From: Russula earlei | Taxonomy: Eukaryota; Basidiomycota; Agaricomycetes; Russulales; Russulaceae | Length of the DNA: 22,798 nt | Direction: 5' to 3' | Assembly: GCA_025769875.1 (NCBI GenBank) | Contig: JAGFNK010000758.1 | Coordinates: forward strand, 1 to 22,798 | Shown: positions 16,908 through 22,798 of the stretch, piece by piece | Position numbering within the stretch: the stretch's first letter is position 1 | How the letters are laid out: each line of letters starts with the position of its first letter | The notes under the pieces: generated by a model | Databases searched by the model: none | Seen by the model: only the letters and a program-made list of their open reading frames with translations | Told to the model about the DNA's origin: nothing | Program-made: the position numbers and the translations under genes

Positions 16908-18073
16908 TGTTGTGGAGGCAAGCGGCAAGCCCAGCTTGTGTGGCTGTCATGCTGACATCTTCTGGCTGTGGCATCAAGGTCTTCTCCATAGCAGGTGGTG
17001 GTGGGACATGTAGACAATAGCATGCAAGTGGGTGACAAGACAAGAGGGAGCAGATGGCATGGTTCACCTTGCAAATGCTTGCCGTAGTTGTTGAGCTAGA
17101 GTGTGTGGGGTCAGTGTTCAAAAACCTGAAACAAGATGTGAGGGTCCCTTGTAATCATCTCACGGCCATGGTGATGAGGTCTTTGCCACTGCAGGTGATG
17201 GCAGCATGCGGGGATGAGGGCGTACGTGTGGGTGGGGATGCAATGGAAGGGGAGGCATGGTGCAGCATGGTGCTTGCATCAACGGCTTCTCCTGTGGCGA
17301 CGTTGTGATGGCAGCTGTTGATCTTTCTGTGGGATGGCATTGCTGAGCTTTGGTTTGAGACCTTTGGTCTTCTTGGGCAATGCTGGTGGCATGAGGCGAC
17401 AGCAGTGCATCGTTGCTGGTGTCATGCATGACTGAAACTTTGGCGCTAGGTGTGACGTCAACTAAGATTGAGGATGAAACCAAGAGGGCAATGGACTGAG
17501 CTGAGGTGGCGGCAGCAGATAAAACTAGAGCTGGGGCGGCGACAGGAGACATTGGGGCAGTGATGGTGCCTGGTGATGGGAGTGAGACAGTGGGCCAGGC
17601 TGAGGCAGCAGACATGGCAGAGGCGGCGGCGGCTGGAGATGCTGGAGATATGGTGGACTAGGCTGAACTGATGGCTGATGGGGCAGGGGAGGCAGCTGGC
17701 ATTGTGGGTGGTGTGAGAACTGGTGAGGAGACGACTGAGGCAGGTGAAGGTGAGGCCATGTGAGACAGGATGGAGCTGGCAGTGGTGGTGGTTGAGATGA
17801 TGGTGGTGGAAACTAAGATAGCAGAACTGGCTGGCATTATGGATGCTACAGCAGATGGGGCATGTACAGCAACAATGGAGATGGCTGGTGATGAGACTAC
17901 TGAGGTGGCAGCGGGCAGTGCTGTACTGACAATGGCAGGCAAGGCTAAGACAGAGGCTGCTGATGATATTGGGACTGATGTGGTGGCAACGGATGTGGAT
18001 GGGTCTGGGGTGGTGGCAACTGAATTGCATGCAATGGTGTGCAAGTGTGGGGGTGAGGCAGCAGCTGAGATCA
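16908..18073. other. Low-complexity region with long biased frames on both strands
   Basis: On the minus strand one frame runs from 18074 to 17160 with a single TAG at 17660-17658 and encodes an Ala/Ser/Thr/Pro/Val-rich chain. On the plus strand the overlapping frame is rich in Ala, Gly, Glu, Asp, Val and Met with three stops. The DNA is a patchwork of GGCAG, GAGGC and GGTGAT words. The minus-strand frame begins exactly at the edge of the 0.9 kb repeat, so any real start is lost. It may be a disordered-protein gene fragment or simply degraded simple-sequence DNA; I cannot decide. 16908-17160 holds no recognisable gene. Confidence 0.4.
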
Positions 18074-18967
18074 TGTCATGAACCAGTTCCCAGAGAGGGC
18101 CCTTGAAGGACCCTTCCTTATGAGAGGAAACCCAGCCTCTATGGGGTCACCCTGTTCACATGGACAAAAGGGGTGAGTAGAGGTGTCCACAATATTGTGT
18201 GTGCATTGTTGTGCAAGCAATTCTTGGCACAATTGACATACAGCAAGCCCCACTTAATGGCAACCCTTTTAGCAATAAAAGACAGTATTACAGCCTCCCT
18301 AAGGACCCTTTAGGACGACTCTAAGTGCTCTACAATAGGCACTAACACAATACTAAAGACCCTACAACGTGTTATTAGACTACCTCTAATAACTATAGAA
18401 CAAACTATAAAGCAATACTAAGGACCTTAGTAGAAGTATTAGGGTCGACTCTAAGGACCCTAATAGAACTATATAAGGGGCCTTATAGGCAACTCTATTC
18501 CCTGAACCAAACTACAAGTCCTCAAATGACCGGCCCTAAACTAACTAACAGCAAATGAATCAGGTGCTTTGCATGTGTACTAAAGCAGTAAACATGTGGA
18601 CAGTAAGGGCTCTTACTCATCAAGAGAAGCCTTCTTACTCAGCAGCTTACTGAGCATGACTGAGCATGCTCAGTAAGCTTACCCCCAACTTCTTACTCAT
18701 CTGTCTATTGTGCTTGATAACAAGGTTATGACTTGTTCCCTATTTAGCAGTTCTCTTGTAGTATATAAGCGCTCAATAAAGTAGCAGACAGTCTTCAGAC
18801 TGTCCATTTGTTTATGGCACTCTCTATCCCTGGGATACTCCTTTAAGGACTGTCCCCTTGTGACCATTCTGGCCTCTTCCCTGCATACCTGCTCAACTCT
18901 ACCAGTAACCATACCACTTTGGTATTTGGTACTGCTTTGGACTCCACTTCTTGCCCACACTGTCTTG
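18074..18967 (-). repeat. LTR-like 0.9 kb repeat, copy 2 (inverted)
   Basis: Reverse complement of about 10400-11290. The left edge is sharp (TGTCATGAACC); the right end is cut by the Copia LTR at 18968, so its true end lies beyond that element, outside the window. Same TATA-like, palindromic and GGGTCCTTAG-type elements as copy 1. Confidence 0.8.
18645..18678. repeat. Perfect 14 bp stem hairpin in copy 2
   Basis: GCTTACTGAGCATG, spacer ACTGAG, CATGCTCAGTAAGC; identical stem to 10686-10719, spacer being its complement as expected for an inverted copy. Confidence 0.9.
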
Positions 18968-19447
18968 TGTTGAAGATAGATGCAGTGTGTGTGATTAGAT
19001 AGCAGCAGATGATAAGATCGCAGGCAGATCTATCAGACAATAGTTCAGTTTGGTTGACACAAAACTGATATAAATAATGTACCTATCAGACAATAGCTAC
19101 AACGCGTCATCAGTACTGTGAGATAAGATATCATAGTGTAAATACTCACTTCAGTTTGGTTGACACAAAACTGAAGTGATCTACGTACTTTGTGGTGTTC
19201 TTAAGTACCTGAGACCGCCACTGGATGCAGTACAGTTAACTACCATCACGGATCACTAAGTAAGTCCGAGGATCAGTTGTAAGTAGCTACTGATTGTTCT
19301 AAATCACTCTATCAGTGTAACTAATGCATGCTGCAGCATATGAGCTGAGCCGGTGATGCCTGGTCCAGGTGATCCGACGCGTCAATGCATCCAAGTTGTG
19401 ATCACATCACAACACACCTGAGACTCTGGGCAGTGCAGATCTCAACA
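18968..19447 (-). repeat. Copia element 2, 3' LTR
   Basis: 480 bp, plus strand TGTTGAAGATAG...CAGATCTCAACA, so ends TGTTGA/TCAACA. It contains a direct repeat of CAGTTTGGTTGACACAAAAC at about 19046 and 19152; the second lies in a hairpin CACTTCAGTTT...AAACTGAAGTG (19147-19178). Edges rest on TG...CA ends plus the adjacent purine tract, as the other LTR is not in the window. Confidence 0.8.
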
Positions 19448-19460
19448 TCCCCCCATGATT
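19448..19460 (-). promoter_or_regulatory. Polypurine tract of Copia element 2
   Basis: Minus strand AATCATGGGGGGA directly abuts the 3' LTR. Confidence 0.75.
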
Positions 19461-19480
19461 AAGACAGTCAGTAGATTAGA

Positions 19481-22400
19481 TCAATTAAGACCCAACCCAT
19501 CAACGAAGGTCCGGAGCAGCGCGTGAGTATGCAGCTTGGTGAGACCATCTGCAAGCATCTCTCCTATGGGAGTATGGATAAGTGTGATCAGTCCATCCTC
19601 AATGTATTGGTGGATGGCGTGATGCTTGATAGGGATATGCTTCAAACCGTCTTCTGGTGACTGGGTTGAGCGTGAGGTTGACAGCACCTTTGTTATCACG
19701 ATGAAGTGGAATCGGATCGGAGATCTGATAGCCAATCTCGGAGAAGAAGCTCTGATACCATGCGGCTTGATTAGCTGCGTCAGCTAAGGCCATATATTCA
19801 GCTTGAGTGGTACTTTGGGCAACAGTCTTCTGTTTGCGCGAGGTCCAGGAGATCGCAGCACTGGAAAGTAGGAAGACATAGCCTGAGGTGGAACAGTAGT
19901 CATCTGCATTGTCTCTGAGGCTAGAGTTGGAGTACCCATGTAATCTGGTATCACGTGCGCCATCATAATGCAGCTTTAGATCTGAAGTGCTGTTAAGATA
20001 AGATAGTACGTATCTGGCAAGGCATAGATGATGCGATGAGGGATTGGATGAGTATTGGGCGAGTTGAGAGACTGCAAATGATATATCTGGTCATGTCCCA
20101 ATCTGCACATAGAGAAGGCTGCCAATGATGCATTGAAAGTACTTTATTTCATCAGGCATCACCTCCCCAGAGTGCTTGACCAAGTGGACATCTGCCCCAG
20201 AGGGCAGTGGAGTGCAGACCGGATTGGAATCCGCCATCCCAAAGCGATTGACGATCTCCAAGATGTACCTAGATTGATCAATGTCTAGATGCTTAGCCAA
20301 GCAATCATGCGTAACCTGAATCCCAAGATAGGAGTTGATCTCGCCTAGATCAGTCATTTCATAGCACGTGGACAATGAATTCTTAATGTCTGCAATCAGT
20401 GGGAGTGAATCGCCTAAGATGGTGACATCATCAACATAGAGGATAATGATTATGGTTCCCCCCCACATCTTGGCGATGATAAACCCCAGCATCTGAGTGC
20501 ATGCGCATGAAGCTGAGTCCAGTGAGAACTCCATGAAACTGCAAGTTCCATGTGTGCGAGGCTTGTTTGAGGCTGTAGAGAGCCTTCTTTAACCGACAGA
20601 CTTTGTCTTTTTGGTCTGGAGTGATGAAACCTTGTGGTTGCTCCATGTAGATCTCTTCCTCCAGTGTGTCATTAAGGAACACCAACTTCACGTCCATTTG
20701 ATGTATCTCCCAATCCTCTAGCACGGCCAATGCTAGGAGCAGTCTCAAAGACTCAAATCTGGCAACTGGTGAGAAAGTTTCATCATAATCAATCCCCTCC
20801 ACTTGGGTGAACCCCTTTGCAACTAAACACGCGTGAAATCTGCCATCAGATTTGCGTGCAAACACCCATCGAGATTGCATGGCCTTATGGCCCAGCAGCA
20901 GATCTACAAGCTCCCAGGTACCATTCTTAGCAAGTGCATCAATTTCATATTGACACGCGGCTCTCCATTGATCGGCGGAGTCCAAGGACATCGCTTCCTG
21001 AAACGTAGCCGGAGTGATCACCTCTGCCATCGCTAATAGTGCCATATGCAATAGGCACCCCCCCCCCGCATTTGCATTAGAAGTGAGGAATCTAGGATTA
21101 GGACGTGGATTAGGGCAAAGACGCCTAGGTGAGGGCAGACACGGTGGACCAAAGGATGGTCCTGGCAATGCTGAGTGAGGCTGACACAAGTGGACTTGGC
21201 GCACAGGCTGAACATGGCACAGCGGAGTATGCGGAACAGGCTGAGTGGGAGGGGTAAGGTAAAGTGAATTAGGTGTATTGGGATCTAGTGGGGTTTCCGG
21301 AGGCGCAGGACTAAGTCCACAGCCATCCAGTTCATGTGGAAGTGGGGCAGTGAAAGAAACCGGTCCCGTGAAGACCAAGGGTTGTGCAGGAGGAGGAATG
21401 TCAGTAAGTTCTCCCCTAGCAGGCAGTATGCGCTCATTGAAAGTGACATCGTGCAATAAGAACAGCTTTCGGGTGGATTGATTCCAGAGTCGGTAACCCT
21501 TAGATCCAGACTCATATCCAACGAAAATCATCTCGATCGATCTTGGATCAAGCTTCTTCCGTTTGTTAGCAGGCATGTGTACATACGCCTTACATCCAAA
21601 GACATGGAAATAGGAAACATCCAGAACTTGTCCATCCGTCCAGACTGAGTGAGGTGTGTTCCAACAGAGAACGCGTGTAGGAGTGCAATTGTAGATATGG
21701 ACTGCTGCGTCAGTAGCAAGCTCCCAGAACCCAGAGTAAGACTGGCGGCGTGTAGCATAGCGCACATCTTGTCTTTGAGGGTTGGTTCCATCTCTCCGCT
21801 ACACCATTCTGCTGTGGTGACCCTGGCATTGTCAATCTATGCTCAATTCCCTTTTGATCTAAGACTGATCTGAGGGCACTGGACAAGTACTCCCCTCTGT
21901 GATCCGAGTGTAGTGCTTTGATCTTATCGTTGGTCTGGTTTTTCTGACCACACGAGATATTTTTTGAACGCATCAGCACACTGATCTTAGTTGTGAGGAA
22001 GTACACTACCCCATAACAGGAGTAGTCATCGATAAACATTGCCCAATAAGCCGCACCTTGGATAGACTGGGTCTGCATCAGACCGGCTAAGTCAGTATGC
22101 ACGATCTGTAGACGCCGATCCAATCACTTAGGCAAAGCCAGGAAAGGAAAGTCACATCTGTTTGCTGAGTTCACACCCTGGGCAAGGTGAACTGATTGCG
22201 ATCCGCTGAACTAAGCGAGATTCCCTTGATGGAATGAGCATATTTGATTAGCACGCGTGAGGGACATATGGTCCCATGCGCTGATGCCAGATGTTAAGCA
22301 GTAGCACCTCCGTCTGCGCATGTAGGGCTTGGAGATGAGAAGTCAATATAGAATAGTGATTCTCCAGGTATCCTTGCGTGACTTTCCGATCTTTGTAGTA

Positions 22401-22798
22401 GATTTGGCATCCGTTCTGAGTAAAAGTGATATGTCCCCCCCCCTCCGGAGCAACGCGCTGACTGAGAAGTAAGCTGTGTCAGCTTCCAGAACATGCATGA
22501 CATCTGTGAGGGTTTAATGGAAACTTCCCAATGCTTCCAGACGGTAGGACGGATACAGATCCAGTCCCAATCTGCTTGATGATAGCATGACCTCCGAGGT
22601 AACTGATCCGGTGGCCAGAGCATAGGTGATGAAGTCGGTCCGGAACAGACTGATGTGATGGGTAGCTCCTGAGTCAATCATCCAGCGCGATCTAGTCGCC
22701 GAGTAAAGGAAAGCAAATGTCTTCATCATCATCCAAGATCTCCATAATAGTAGCAGTATTCTCTACTATGTGCGCATTGACCTTTCTGTTAGTGTCTC
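19481..22798 (-). pseudogene. Copia element 2 pol: protease, integrase, reverse transcriptase, RNase H, frameshifted
   Basis: Domains in order on the minus strand. Protease: SRWMIDSGATHHISLF (about 22690). Pre-integrase pieces in two frames. Integrase: IVHTDLAGL (Asp at 22093), LHSDHRGEYL (Asp near 21904), PQQNGVAER (Glu near 21799), about 35 residues between the last two as in the DDE family. Integrase tail: YFHVFGCKAYVHMPANKRKK and GYESGSKGYRLW, then a Pro-rich linker. Reverse transcriptase: EAMSLDSADQWRAACQYEID, VAKGFTQVEGIDYDETFSPV, EEEIYMEQPQGF, and YVDD at 20438-20427. RNase H: STSGYVFLLSSAAISWTSRK, TTQAEYMALADAANQAAWYQ; end EMLADGLTKLHTHALLRTF. Frame changes near 22660, 21790, 21740, 20500 and 19740 and a TGA near 22127 break it. 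All the main catalytic residues can still be read. Confidence 0.88.

Larger units (their letters stand above)
18968..22798 (-). mobile_element. Second Ty1/Copia retrotransposon, decayed, 5' end outside window
   Basis: Minus orientation. 3' LTR 18968-19447, purine tract, then RNase H, reverse transcriptase, integrase and protease in the Copia order towards the right edge. Gag and the 5' LTR lie outside. It interrupts copy 2 of the 0.9 kb repeat; the expected duplication is TCTTG (18963-18967). Unrelated in LTR sequence to Copia element 1. Confidence 0.92.

Overview
The window reads as nuclear DNA of a filamentous fungus, most likely a basidiomycete. Protein-coding genes carry several 47-73 nt GT-AG introns, the gene families are eukaryotic, and about 70% of the window is nested, decayed retrotransposon and repeat DNA. 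The species assignment is inference; I cannot identify it.

Left end (1-5192), gene-bearing: (i) the 5' two thirds of a GYP7/TBC1D15-type Rab GTPase-activating protein on the minus strand, running off the left edge, with four introns; (ii) a complete four-exon gene for cytosolic ribosomal protein eS21 (RPS21) on the minus strand, 86 aa; (iii) about 2 kb without a recognisable gene except one weak possible exon; (iv) a plus-strand O6-alkylguanine-DNA alkyltransferase (MGMT/Ogt type) with an intact PCHR active site but a one-base frame slip just after it.

Middle (5200-12853), repeats: a ~1.18 kb element with ~95 bp imperfect terminal inverted repeats; a 3' fragment of a Ty3/gypsy chromovirus (3' LTR, chromodomain, integrase C-terminal half); a broken gene for a Myb/SANT-like DNA-binding protein carrying a ~600 bp minisatellite with 18 bp units; and one copy of a ~0.9 kb LTR-like repeat followed by ~1.5 kb of repeat-derived non-coding DNA.

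Right (12849-22798), nested Copia elements: a 4049 bp Ty1/Copia element with two 245 bp LTRs and a perfect GTTGT target duplication. It keeps gag and protease but has lost the integrase core and the middle of the reverse transcriptase. It sits in a low-complexity stretch which is itself bracketed by the two ~0.9 kb repeats in inverted orientation (to 11290, and 18074-18967). The second inverted copy is cut by another Copia element (from 18968 to beyond the right edge), with a 480 bp 3' LTR and recognisable protease, integrase, reverse transcriptase and RNase H, but with frame shifts.

Order of events that can be read: the 0.9 kb repeats predate the second Copia, and the low-complexity DNA predates the first. 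The single-frame stops in the gypsy and first Copia coding regions are nearly all TGA, and the two LTRs of the first Copia differ largely by transitions, several at CpG. Both suggest decay by C-to-T change at methylated CpG. I see no CRISPR, operon, rRNA or confident tRNA.
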